This document shows positions 30,351-40,062 of a stretch of 64,000 bases of DNA, piece after piece. The stretch lies in NCBI GenBank assembly GCA_016710115.1, contig JADJLN010000002.1:372001-436000 (forward strand), in the 5' to 3' direction. The position numbers and the translations under genes were made by a program. Each line of letters starts with the position of its first letter. Position 1 is the first letter of the stretch. The notes beneath the pieces are model-generated. The model did not search any database, was not told the DNA's origin, and saw nothing but the letters and a program-made list of their open reading frames with translations. This DNA comes from Saprospiraceae bacterium. GTDB lineage: Bacteria; Bacteroidota; Bacteroidia; Chitinophagales; Saprospiraceae.

Positions 30351-30358
30351 CAAAAATA
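30351..30358 (-). promoter_or_regulatory. -7 box (TATTTTTG) upstream of lysA
   Basis: Minus-strand TAnnTTTG element 18 bases before the lysA ATG; no -33 TTG at standard spacing. Confidence 0.4.
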
Positions 30359-30434
30359 GGTCATTTTGGACTGCGGAGGGTGATTGCCGGATTGTCATCC
30401 ACCAAAATGCGTTCTCCAGGCATCTACGGTACAC

Positions 30435-30945
30435 ATGCAACTGCCTGAATTGATCGATCGTTGCTGCCGCGGAAACCACCGGGCACAGGCACAGTTCTAC
30501 CAGATGTTCGCACCTGTGGTGCTGGGGTATGCCGACGATACCCGTGGATACAGCCGAAGCAGAAGACGCCATGATCCAGGCGATGTTCAAAGGTATGACC
30601 AGTCTGGAATCCATGCGCGACAGCAACACGATCCATGGATGGATCCGTCGGATCGCAGTCAATGAATGTCTGATGATGCTCCGGAAAAAGAAACTGGCAT
30701 TCTCAGACGACCTGCCCACGCGAATGCCATCTACCGAACCGGACCCTCAGGCACGCCTCCAGGCGGAAGAAGTGCTCGGACTCTGGACAAGCTTCCACTG
30801 GGGTACAGAACCATTTTCAATCTCTATGTCCTGAAGGGTATACATAAAAGAGATAGGCGAACTTCTGGATATCAGTCTCAATACCTCCAAATCCCAATTG
30901 ATCCAGGCTCGGAAACGCCTGGCCGGAATGGATTCAACCGAATGA
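30435..30945 (+). CDS. ECF-type RNA polymerase sigma factor (frameshifted)
   Basis: About 170 residues. MQLPELIDRCCRGNHRAQAQ and FYQMFAPVVLG form region 2.1; after a shift near 30545 AEDAMIQAMFKGMTSLES and TIHGWIRRIAVNECLMMLRK complete region 2; after shifts near 30785 and 30840 LDKLPLGYRTIFNLYVLEGY and IGELLDISLNTSKSQLIQAR give region 4 with its helix-turn-helix. Ends GMDSTE at TGA 30945, overlapping the next ATG (30942). Such two-gene units usually pair the sigma factor with a membrane regulator. Confidence 0.82.
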
Positions 30946-31375
30946 AAACCCGATTCATCATGCAAACTCCTGATTCCCTAATACCCATTCCACGCCATCA
31001 TGGGGAGACGACCGCGTTCTGCAAGTGACAGACTCACTGTTCAACCTGCAGACGACAGCTGGTCTGCATTGTCCAGCCGCTTGTCAAAACCGGCACCCGA
31101 AAACGGACATCCATACGATGTTGTCCGGCAGAATCTGGTTCGGATAGCTGCTGTCCTGGTGTTGGGTGTCGGGATGGTGGGTAACATCACAACCCGAAAA
31201 GCGGAACCATTGACGAGCGAATGGATCACGGATTCACCCGTTTATTTTGCCTCTTACGGACATGGCACAGCAGCTGGAAGGATATACCTCTGGCATCGAG
31301 GGCACAGGTCATGCCGATTTTCGGAAGAACTTTTCCGGTGCACCCGTCTCCGGGGATACCATGGGGAATTTGTGA
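30942..31375 (+). CDS. Putative anti-sigma-like single-span membrane protein
   Basis: About 145 residues after correcting shifts near 31015 and 31260. MKTRFIMQTPDSLIPIPRHH then a cytosolic segment DDSWSALSSRLSKPAPENG, one hydrophobic helix LVRIAAVLVLGVGMVGNI, and an outer tail with DMAQQLEGYTSGIEGTG to TGA 31375. Position directly after and overlapping an ECF sigma gene, one transmembrane helix and small size fit an anti-sigma factor, but no zinc-binding HxxxCxxC motif is visible. Confidence 0.5.
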
Positions 31376-32149
31376 TTATTGTGTATCCGCCTGTTTGAAC
31401 GGATGGCGCGGCGACCAGTCATCTACCGGGTTGAGGTAATCCAGTATGGCCGGATGAATCGATTGGTAAACGAACTTCGGTGCCGGATATAGCAGGTGAG
31501 GTCGACCGCAACAGCGCCTTACAGAGCTTCTTTGATCTCTTCAGCTGTGCGTGCAAAAACCAGATGCGATGCCTGACGGGAAATGCCCATCTCGATCAGA
31601 TCCAGCAGCATATTGAAATACAGCTTGTAAAACCGGATTCCACCGATTGTCATAGCCGAGGAAGTGGGCTAAAATTCACCGTTCCGGTTCATGATCCCAC
31701 TCACAAACCCGATCATTTCTGTTCCCGGTAATAGGCCTCACAGAATGAAATCTTCACCGAGAGATTCTTTCATTCCCGCGAAATAGTGTTCATCCAGGGT
31801 GATGACATTAAAACCGGAATCATCAGCGACCTCCTGATACAAGGCATGAAGCTGGAGGCAGTGCAGCGCTGATCTCGGAGAGGTCAAGTTCCTTCCGAAC
31901 GACTTTTTTGCGAGGATCTTCCTTGCCTTGTTTGCCCGCACACGATACTTGCTGCTGAGATCGCCCAGATAATCGGAATAGCTTTCCATTCAGGTCGAAG
32001 AGCCATCACCATGCTCGGCAGGATGTGGAAGGCATGAAACTGGCGTTGCTGAAATCCATCTACCTGATCCAGTTGACGGATACCGACCGGAGAATATCGA
32101 TCCTGACTTCTTGACTGATGGTCTGAATAGAAGTGATTTCTGCCTGCAT
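31376..32149 (-). CDS. GNAT/FemAB-like acyltransferase family protein (frameshifted)
   Basis: Reconstructed minus-strand pieces: DYLGDLSSKYRVRANKARK, LYQEVADDSGFNVITLDEHY, MIGFVSGIMNRNGEF, AHFLGYDN, RFYKLYFNMLLDLIEMGI, VFARTAEEIK, VDLTCYIRHRSSFTNRFI, LDYLNPVDDWSPRHPFKQ, ending at TAA 31376-31378. The ordering FGRTA-like, EIK, CYIRHR, PRxPFK recalls a Bacteroidota GNAT-fold protein of unknown substrate, possibly peptide or lipid aminoacylation. The N-terminal third is poorly resolved; start at 32149 is a guess (32231 is possible). It ends one base from the stop of the convergent gene. Confidence 0.5.
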
Positions 32150-32229
32150 GATACCCAAACATCAATACCGGGGGCGATTGTTCATTTGCCTGGAACGAAT
32201 CAGGCAAAAAAGCCATATCTCCAATATCC

Positions 32230-33231
32230 ATGTATTTTTATGCCAAAGTTGTTCCCCATGGCACTCACCCCGTTCTCCCTGTAGTTCTTTCCATCATTCT
32301 GCTGACAGGCTGTGTGACTTCCCAAAAATACGACAGCCTGGCCCGGTCAAAGGACCTGCTGGAACGGGAATACAAGGCGTTGCAGGGTGTCCGTGAGGAG
32401 AAGAATGAGGTAGAGGCAGCGCGACGCAATTTGCAGCAGGACCTGGCAGTCTGCAAACAGGAGATGACCCATCAGCAGGCGTTGATTCAAAGTCTGGAAT
32501 CCAGCAGGGATGACCTCAACCAGAGGCTCAATGCGCTGATCGCACAAAACCAGGCCCTCCTGTCTGCCACCGCAGATGAAAAGCAAGAGCTGGTGGAAGA
32601 AATACTGGCAAAGGAAGCAGAGATCAATCGCCGGGCAGCTGGTCAGGATAGCCTGGCTCGCGTGATGGACCAGCGCGAAAAACGAGCCGGACAGTTGGCA
32701 GCAGACCTCGCCGAAAAGGAAAAACGAATCACGGAATTGAACGGTCTTCTGACCGATCGGGAAAAAGCACTGACCAGCTTGCGCACGGGCTTGCTTGAAG
32801 CACTTCGTGGGTATTCGTCGGCCGATCTTTCCGTACGGGAAGAAAATGGCCGCGTCTACGTCTCCATGAGTCAGAATCTGCTCTTCCCATCCGGAAGTGA
32901 TCAGGTTGACCTGAAAGGTATAACTGCCCTCAAATCCCTGGCAGGTGTGTTGAGCGTCCAGCAGGATATCGAGATCCTGGTCGAGGGACACAGATACGGA
33001 TGGCAGTGCCGACCTGAATTGGGATCTCAGTGTCAGCCGGGCTTCATCAGTAGTCAAGATTCTGACCAGAGAAGGGGTGCCTCCGAAAAAGTATCCGCAG
33101 CCGGCAGGGCGTTTTACCTCCCTCTTTCAAGTAATGATACAGCCGAAGGAAAGGCGCGCAACCGCCGGGTGGAGATTATTCTGGCTCCCAAACTGGAGAA
33201 GATCCTGCAGATGATCGGCGCCGGAAAATGA
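32230..33231 (+). CDS. OmpA-family lipoprotein with coiled coil
   Basis: About 333 residues. Lipoprotein signal ending ILLTGC, a long heptad-rich coiled coil (residues about 35-175), then an OmpA C-terminal peptidoglycan-binding domain: LLFPSGSDQVDLKGITALKS, EILVEGH, KVSAAGRAFYLPLSSNDT, ARNRRVEIILAPKLE. Between about 32995 and 33090 the frame is scrambled: a two-base loss (cacaca read as caca) and a one-base loss cancel out, so the ORF stays open but 30 residues are wrong; corrected text reads TDTDGSADLNWDLSVSRASS. Anchors the outer membrane to murein. Confidence 0.88.
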   Translation: MYFYAKVVPHGTHPVLPVVLSIILLTGCVTSQKYDSLARSKDLLEREYKALQGVREEKNEVEAARRNLQQDLAVCKQEMTHQQALIQSLESSRDDLNQRLNALIAQNQALLSATADEKQELVEEILAKEAEINRRAAGQDSLARVMDQREKRAGQLAADLAEKEKRITELNGLLTDREKALTSLRTGLLEALRGYSSADLSVREENGRVYVSMSQNLLFPSGSDQVDLKGITALKSLAGVLSVQQDIEILVEGHRYGWQCRPELGSQCQPGFISSQDSDQRRGASEKVSAAGRAFYLPLSSNDTAEGKARNRRVEIILAPKLEKILQMIGAGK

Positions 33232-33366
33232 GAACATCTGCCTGGCCCGATTCAGGGCACACAACAAGACAGATGAGCCTGTATCGTTATCCTGTTCAGC
33301 AAGGTCCAAACTCATCCTGCATATGATGAATACGGATAAGTGCTCTGGTAAAATCTATTCCGGCCT

Positions 33367-34085
33367 ATGAAAACGCTTGTCATGTTCTGCCTTTTTCCAC
33401 TGCTCTGTCTCGGTTGTCTGTCTTCTCGTACACCCCCGGCAGAACCTGCAAATGAAGAAGTTCATGTTGCTGCACGCGAACTGATGATACGTCTGTACAA
33501 GGGTTCCTGTTATGGCCAGTGCCCGGCCTATACGCTGGAGATTTTTTCAGATGGCCATGTCGTCCTGTCGCCTCGACGATTCCTTCCGGTCGATTCCGTG
33601 ATGACCTCCAGCTGGCTGTCGCGGATATACTCCGGGCATTGATGCAGCTGGTGCGGGACGATCTGGAAGCGGAGTATATGACACCCATCGCCGATATTCC
33701 ATCCTATCGGATCAGCTACCGGGGAAAGGAGATCAGATGGAACACACGAAAGCCGGTTGTCCTGCAAAATCTGGTGGCATTACTGGATTCCTTTACGGTC
33801 AATGAAGGATGGCTCGAGCCGGAACGCGCATTCCGATCGGAACAGGTCAACAGACGAGAAGAAGAGCTGATCGTCCAGCCTGCCGGGCACCGACCAGGGC
33901 CTATGGATGGACATGTACCAAGATGTAGGCTTATACCTCATTCGCCGGATCGTTCCGGAAGGCACCTATCTTCTTGTAGGATATGATCGGTCAGTCATCC
34001 AGCCTGATGCCATGCCGACAGGGTCAGGAAAGACAGCAGGGTGGTTCTGGCGAGTTTTAACAAGGATCTGCAACAGCGCGATTAA
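33367..34085 (+). CDS. DUF6438-like lipoprotein (frameshifted)
   Basis: About 238 residues. Lipoprotein signal ending LLCLGC, then LYKGSCYGQCPAYTLEIFSD, the Cys-containing opening of a DUF6438-type domain. After indels near 33590 and 33880 it continues PSYRISYRGKEIRWNTRKP and GLYLIRRIVPEGTYLLVGYD to TAA 34083-34085. Function unknown. Its stop overlaps that of the convergent lptD by two bases. Confidence 0.6.
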
Positions 34086-36727
34086 AATCCGAAGCCAACA
34101 AAATTGCCCGTGGCATTTCGTCTGTACGGGATTTTGATGAAGTCCAGTGTGGAGGGTTTCACCTTCACCATGAAGGTATAGGCACCGATTTCAGGGAACC
34201 ACCCGAGATTCATTTCCCAGCAGTGCAGGTCGCGTATGAAGGTGAAGCTGGGGTAAGTGATCCGTTCTGACCGGAAGTCATATCCGATATTGCCCACGCT
34301 GATCATCCACTTGTCTGTGATTCGGATATTTCCGGATGTGTTGATCGTATGTGTCGTGATCAGAAAGGTATCTCGCCCGTTCACGGGCATCAGCATGGTA
34401 TTGATGTTGTTCTGAATGGCAAATCCCTCCAGCAGGCCGCTGACATCATCCTTCGGTTCGCGGTATGACGTACCTTCAATCAACTCCCGGATCTTGCCAA
34501 TGGTGAGATTGGTGGTGATCCGAAAACTGGCATTGACAAACGCAGTGGCTTTTTATGGGTATCCCAGTAATATTGGTTGATGGTTTTTCCTTTCGCATCC
34601 ACAGCATAGGGATCGAATATGAGATTGACATCGAGCCGGGAAATGCGCTTGAACAGGTTGGTGCCACCACCGATCCGACTCCGCTCCATTTCAGGCTGTC
34701 GGCCATGAAATTGTAGGATCCAGACACGATGATATTGTCAAAGAGGTTGATTTTTTACTGGTACTCGTCCTCGTGGCCGAAGTATTTGGCTTCAAAAATA
34801 TTATTGAGCGAATAATTCAGTGACATGGCTCCTGGTGGTGTATGACGGAGCACCAAAAGGTCCGCCATCAAAAATGGAGTAACGCTGGAGATCGGAGTAA
34901 TCGGATGTTGTCCCGCGAGCATATTCCTCAAACCAGACGCCGACTCATTGCCGGGTGTATAGTTGAATCCGACATTCGGTTTGAGTGTATGGCGCAAAAC
35001 CACGCAGCCATCCCTCGAAAATCGGATGGTACCGAAGACGGCCGTGTTGAGATTGACACCCCTGGCTACCTGACGATAGGTTTGAAAATCAGACACATAA
35101 CGCGTAGTCAGAGTGCCAAACGAAGTCGTGTCATCCGAGATGGCAAAGATGCTCCCATCCGCATTGAATGTGGTGTCCTTTTTCACAACAGGAACCATGT
35201 CATTTTCCCGGCGAAGGGTATTGTAGTTCCATACTTCGGTATAGGATACACTGGGCACGACATTCACATATTTCAGCACATTGAAATTCGAGTTGATCGA
35301 TGCCATCTGTCGAATGCCGGGGCGGGCCTTGCGAAAGGTCTCCTGGGTGAAGAAGGTGGAATCGGGACCGCTCAACCGGCTGATCAGATTGGCAGAATAG
35401 GTGAGGCCGATCCGCTCAAACCATTTCTCCTGGCCACCTCCTCCTTTCCGTTTGAATGGCTGGAGTCGTTGAACTACAAAGGAGGCCTCGGGTAATGTCA
35501 TATCGATCTGGCCGGAACGCAGGTTTTGAGATTGGGTCAGCGCCGCCGTAAACTGGTAGGGCTTCCCGAGCCAGGTCCGGCGATAGTTCATCGAGGAGGA
35601 AATGGTGTTCGCCAGGACATTGTTTGCATCGTAATAGTTGAGCCTGGAAAAGGCACTGGATTCGAATTGGATCCGCCCCGAAATATTATGATAGGGATTG
35701 GCTTTGGGATCCTGTCGATGCGTGTAGATCACTTTGAACAACCGGTCCCGCTCGATCTCACCGGTTTCGGGTACTTCCCGGCCCAGGTCGGTCCAGGTGA
35801 TCTCACCGCCACCACTGAATCGATAGCGCCGGTTGTAATCGGAACGGATACTCACACGATAACTGCCCCGGGTGTAGATATCTGTCAGGATGCTCAGGTT
35901 GGCATACGGTCCCATGGGGGTGAAGTAGCCGATCCCGCGCAAACCGTATCCGAGTTCATCCCGATAGTCATAATCCAGGGAAAAGACCAGGCCTGCCTTT
36001 CGCGATTTGGTGATCGGGAAAAAGCCGAATGGCAACCAGAGCGGGGTGGGGACCCGGCTATCTCGAGATTAGACGGGCCGATAATGACCGATTTGTCAGG
36101 GATGATCTTCTGTTTGGTACTCCGGATCCCATATTGTGGTACATCCGCGTCACACGTTGTGATGATCGCGTTCTTTCCGTAGATCTGATTGTCCAGAGAG
36201 TCTGATGCTGCACCGACAAATTTGGTACGGTCCGTCAGGACATGAAGATCTCCTTCAGTGGTTGTGTTTTCCAGACTGAATCCCTTTTTTGTCCGGAAAT
36301 TATAGCGCATCTCCCGTGACGTGAATTGCTGACTGCCCGCTTGAAATGGGGTTTTGGACCAACTGGCCAGTCGAATCGATGATTCCCCGGGCAGTCACAA
36401 CATTGGTTTCAAAGGAAAAGATGATATAGCCGGCGTTCAGTTCGATATCCTGATAGGTCACCCCGCCTGCCCGATCAAATGGATCTGTTTGCGGCGCATG
36501 TCCACCCACTGGGTATCCACACTGCTGTAGCGGACCGGAGAAGTGATGGCATTTTTCGATACCCGGATCTGCATGGGCTGGCCATCTCGGGTGTCTGTAG
36601 TATCAATCTGAAGAGGAAGCGTGTCGCCCTGCACAGGTGCGGTTGGCGCCGTCTGTCCGGCTAATCCGGTCGTCCACAGGAAGATGCCCATGCTGAACCA
36701 AAATAGACGAAAGACAGTTTCTTGCAT
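34082..36727 (-). CDS. lptD: LPS-assembly outer-membrane protein LptD-like (frameshifted, one in-frame TAA)
   Basis: About 880 residues. Signal peptide MQETVFRLFWFSMGIFLW; an OstA-like N-terminal beta-jellyroll region (HLIGQAGGVTYQDIELNAGY, GVTYQDIELNAGYIIFSF) and a large beta-barrel with FGFFPITKSRKAGLVFSLDY, YRDELGYGLRGIGYF, RTWLGKPYQF, NYSLNNIFEAKYFGHEDEYQ. In-frame TAA at 34755-34757 interrupts the barrel; the same frame continues KINLFDNIIVSGSYNFMADS. Indels near 36480, 36310, 36040, 34680, 34530 and 34490 occur too. It would insert LPS into the outer leaflet. Bacteroidota LptD homologues are divergent, so the assignment is by pattern and size. Confidence 0.78.
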
Positions 36728-36798
36728 AGTAAACCCGGGTTCAGGGGCGTTCTCAGGGTAATCGGTATCGGGCAACCGGTGTATCTGTCTTGTCCGCT

Positions 36799-36806
36799 AC
36801 CTTTGT
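36799..36806 (+). promoter_or_regulatory. -7 box (TACCTTTG) upstream of the amidase gene
   Basis: TAnnTTTG element 34 bases before ATG 36841, in the divergent lptD/amidase gap. No clear -33 TTG. Confidence 0.45.
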
Positions 36807-36840
36807 TGACCAAACACCAATTCCTGTGCGAAGGTATCGT

Positions 36841-38079
36841 ATGTTCATTCGTTTAACGTCTTTCTTGTCCATTTTGTGTTTGACTATCCCTGCTGAGTCT
36901 GAAGAAATATTCCAGATAAATGGCAGTCGGACAGGCGATCCGGTAAAAACGATAGTGATCGACGCCGGTCATGGTGGGCATGACCCCGGCTGTCTTGGTT
37001 CGGATTCCCAGGAGAAGAAGATCACATTGAAACTGCCACTGACCCTGCGGGATCAGATCAAGTCCAGGTTTCCGGATGTGAAGATCGTCCTGACACGGGA
37101 CAAAGATGTTTTTGTGCCCCTCCACACCCGCTCTGCGATCGCCAATGAGGCCAGGGCAGACCTGTTTATTTCCTTGCATTGCAATGCAGTGCCTCCTGCT
37201 TCATCAGGAATCTCCGGATCGGAAACGTATGTTTTGGGGCTGCATCGAGCCCAGGATAATTTCGCCGTTGCACAGCGGGAAAACGGTGCCATATTGCTGG
37301 AGGACAATCATCAGCTGAATTACGGTGATTTTGACCCCAATTCTGCCGAAGCCTATATTCTGATGACCATGTACCAGAATGCCTACCTGGACAAGAGCAT
37401 TGTATTTGCAGACCTGGTGGAAAAAGCCGTCGAGCAACATGGAAAACGTACGAGCAAGGGCGTCAAACAAGCCGGCTTTCTGGTTCTTCGTGAAAATGCC
37501 ATGCCCAGTGTCCTGGTTGAAACCGGTTTTCTGACGAATGCCTCTGATCAGGAGTTTCTGAATTCGGAAGAAGGGCAGTTGCGGATGGCCGAGAGCCTGG
37601 CGATCGCATTCGCGGATTACAAGTCCCTGATGGAAACCGGCGAGATCACCCGAAACAGTCAACCACCCAACCCCGCACACGGTTCGGCTTCAAACAAAAA
37701 GGACACTGCACCAGCTGCGTCGAAACCTCCGGCTGCCAGGCCGGCAGAAAAAGAAAGCCATGTCCTGGTTCCAGTCAAGGTAGTTGACCAGACAAAAAAG
37801 CAGGAGACCAAACCAACGCCTGCAACCGGAGTCAAAGACACCAAATCGGAGTGGTTTGGTATCCAGATGGGTGCCTTCAGCCAGAAACTACCGGCCGACC
37901 ATCCCATGCGAAAAGATGTCCATCCGTTGATGGAACGGGCGGAAAAAGGATTGTACAAGTATATCGCAGGGCCCTTCCCCAGCCAGGAAGCTGCGGAGAA
38001 AGTCAAGAATTCTCTGGTGCAATCGGGCTATAAGGGTATTTTTACTGTCGCATTTCGCGGAGAAGAACGAATTGGATAA
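36841..38079 (+). CDS. N-acetylmuramoyl-L-alanine amidase with SPOR-like C-terminus
   Basis: Intact, about 412 residues from ATG 36841. Signal peptide, then an Amidase_3 domain: KTIVIDAGHGGHDPGCLG (zinc His), VLTRDKDVFVPLHTRS, DLFISLHCNAVPP (second zinc His) and MPSVLVETGFLTNASDQ (catalytic Glu). A Lys/Pro/Ala-rich linker (residues about 280-330) leads to WFGIQMGAFSQKLPADHP ... GPFPSQEAAEKVKNSLVQ, a SPOR-like murein-binding repeat. Cleaves septal murein during division or remodelling. The upstream frame is open to 36790 but the signal peptide fixes the start. Confidence 0.92.
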   Translation: MFIRLTSFLSILCLTIPAESEEIFQINGSRTGDPVKTIVIDAGHGGHDPGCLGSDSQEKKITLKLPLTLRDQIKSRFPDVKIVLTRDKDVFVPLHTRSAIANEARADLFISLHCNAVPPASSGISGSETYVLGLHRAQDNFAVAQRENGAILLEDNHQLNYGDFDPNSAEAYILMTMYQNAYLDKSIVFADLVEKAVEQHGKRTSKGVKQAGFLVLRENAMPSVLVETGFLTNASDQEFLNSEEGQLRMAESLAIAFADYKSLMETGEITRNSQPPNPAHGSASNKKDTAPAASKPPAARPAEKESHVLVPVKVVDQTKKQETKPTPATGVKDTKSEWFGIQMGAFSQKLPADHPMRKDVHPLMERAEKGLYKYIAGPFPSQEAAEKVKNSLVQSGYKGIFTVAFRGEERIG

Positions 38080-38120
38080 TCTGGAAGTGGCATTTGCCAT
38101 AATCGACAGAAAAAACCTGT

Positions 38121-39169
38121 ATGTCTAAAGAAACGAAGCTGGGCATCTTTGCCTTCCTGGTGATCGCCGGTGCAATCTGGGGATATAATTATCTGAAAGG
38201 GAGCAACCTGCTTGCCCGTACCCAGGTGTTTTCAGCTCATTATGAGAATATTGGCGACCTGATGGTCTCTTCACCGGTGAAGATCAATGGATTTCAGGTG
38301 GGAAGCGTTACCCGGGTCTATCTCGAGGAGACGAATATGCAGAGCATCATTGCCGAGTTTACCGTACGGAATGATATTTCCATCCCAACCACCACCACCG
38401 CCGTCATTGTACCCGGTGGGATCATGGGCGGTGCGGCTATCGACCGGATTTTACCGGCGTGTGTTCCGGTCAGGATTGTGCGCAAAGCGGTGCTATACTG
38501 GAAGGCCGCCAGTTGGGCCTCCTTCAGCAGATGCTGGGTGATCAGGAGATCGATCGGTACATGGCCAGGATCAAGGAAGGCATGAACGGGTTATTGGACA
38601 CACTGACCCTCATGAGCGAAGATGAAACCAGTAATAACCTCGTCGGCCGGGGTCTGAACAATACGCGAAATATTCTGGCGAGTACCCGGACGGCCACAGC
38701 CGATCTGGCACTTCTCGTGGACCGGCTGGGGAAACAATTGCCCGCCATTATGAATGATCTGCAAAGCGTCACGGGCACCCTCAAAACCAGTAATACCGAT
38801 ATCGCCGGTATGCTGGCCAATGCGAACACAGTGACGAAGCAGGTCGCCGGTGCCGACCTGGGGCAAACCATCGCCAAATCACAGGAAGCCCTCCAGGCAG
38901 TCGAAAAAACAGCAGCAGAACTGGGCAAGGCGACAGACGAGTTGAAAACTGTGCTCTCCCGGATTGAACAGGGCGACGGGACCCTGGGTAAATTGATCAA
39001 TGAGCCCGAATTGTATAATCAGTTGAACACCATGGCCCGAAATGTAGATCTGCTCCTCCAGGATGTTCGATTGAATCCAAAGCGTTATATCAATGTATCT
39101 GTTTTTGGAAAGAAGGACAAAGGGTACGTCTATCCGGCAGAGGATCCGGCATTCCCTCCCCTGAAATAA
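38121..39169 (+). CDS. MCE/MlaD-family membrane-anchored protein
   Basis: About 350 residues with one frameshift near 38455. One N-terminal helix (LGIFAFLVIAGAIWGYNYL), then the MCE domain: HYENIGDLMVSSPVKINGFQ VGSV segment and PGGIMGGAAID. The second frame holds a long helical tail (residues about 150-330) with DLALLVDRLGKQLPAIMND and GDGTLGKLINEPELYNQL, ending PKRYINVSVFGKK. Such proteins form part of phospholipid transport systems between membranes; no permease or ATPase gene is adjacent. Starts 41 bases after the amidase stop. Confidence 0.87.
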
Positions 39170-39210
39170 CAGGGAGGAGAACCATACTCCCCAGCCTCTG
39201 ACTGGAAAAT

Positions 39211-39242
39211 GAAATGCCACCTGATTGCGCAGGTGGCATTTC
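39211..39242. terminator. Bidirectional hairpin between convergent genes
   Basis: gaaatgccacctg-attgcg-caggtggcatttc: a perfect 13-bp inverted repeat with a 6-base loop, between the MCE gene and the minus-strand gene at 39286. T-run is weak on both sides. Confidence 0.7.
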
Positions 39243-39285
39243 AATATGGAAAGAACAGAGGAAATCCAATACTAGTTTACCTGGT

Positions 39286-39951
39286 TCAGTCGCGGATGCT
39301 GTAGCCATCTGCCAGGACCTTATCCGGATTCACTTTTTGCAGGACCAGTGATTCGCGTTCTGTTGCAACCTCCAGTTCAAATCGGTAATATCCTTCCGGC
39401 ACAGTTGCCATATCCAGGGTGATCACATTGTCTCCCACCTGCACATGGGTAGGGTAGCGCATGATTGTAGTGCCATCCAGTTGTTTCAACAGGACCATGA
39501 GAGGTACAGATTGTACACTCTCCACATGGACAATAAAAGGGCTTTGGGTCACCGTACTGGTCATGCCACTGATGCGGAGAAGATTGCCCGTTCGCCGACT
39601 GGAATAGACAGCAGGCGTGACCAGGGAGGGTCCTGATGGCGGCACACAGACCAATCGGTAATACGCATCCGGCTCACCCAGGCTAAGGTCCAGGAAACTG
39701 TAGTCAATCGGCTGACCTTCAGACGTTCGGGCTTCCACTTCGCCGATGGTTGCATACGATTTGCCATCGATTGATTTTTCGATCTTGAATTGGATCGTAG
39801 TCCCTGTTTGTGCCGTACTCCAGGTCAGCAGTTGGCCAATTTCTACTTCCTCCAGTGTCAGTGTTCGTCGGAATTCGCTGTTGGCACGTAATCCAGTGAG
39901 AACGACCGACCAGACGAGGAAGAAGATAAAATGGGTTCTGAAGAGTTGCAT
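39286..39951 (-). CDS. Uncharacterised secreted protein with Fn3-like fold
   Basis: Intact, 221 residues. Signal peptide MQLFRTHFIFFLVWSVVLTG; beta-rich body. QLLTWSTAQTGTTIQFKIEK and GKSYATIGEVEA, with YSFLDLSLGEPDAYYRLVCV, follow the pattern of fibronectin-III-like modules common in Bacteroidota secreted proteins (strand, Trp, YYRL). The C-terminal part, MVLLKQLDGTTIMRYPTHVQ and GYYRFELEVATE, is similar to sorting-like modules, but the canonical T9SS end is not clear. Monocistronic, flanked by a hairpin. Function unknown. Confidence 0.7.
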   Translation of the reverse strand: MQLFRTHFIFFLVWSVVLTGLRANSEFRRTLTLEEVEIGQLLTWSTAQTGTTIQFKIEKSIDGKSYATIGEVEARTSEGQPIDYSFLDLSLGEPDAYYRLVCVPPSGPSLVTPAVYSSRRTGNLLRISGMTSTVTQSPFIVHVESVQSVPLMVLLKQLDGTTIMRYPTHVQVGDNVITLDMATVPEGYYRFELEVATERESLVLQKVNPDKVLADGYSIRD

Positions 39952-40062
39952 CGGTTGAATTTTAGGATAGAGTGGTGCTTTGCGAAAAAGAGGTGAGGGT
40001 AATTGCAGTCCATTCAGGTGCTTTCTGAAACCTGTATCTTTCGAACAGGTTGAAACAAATAT

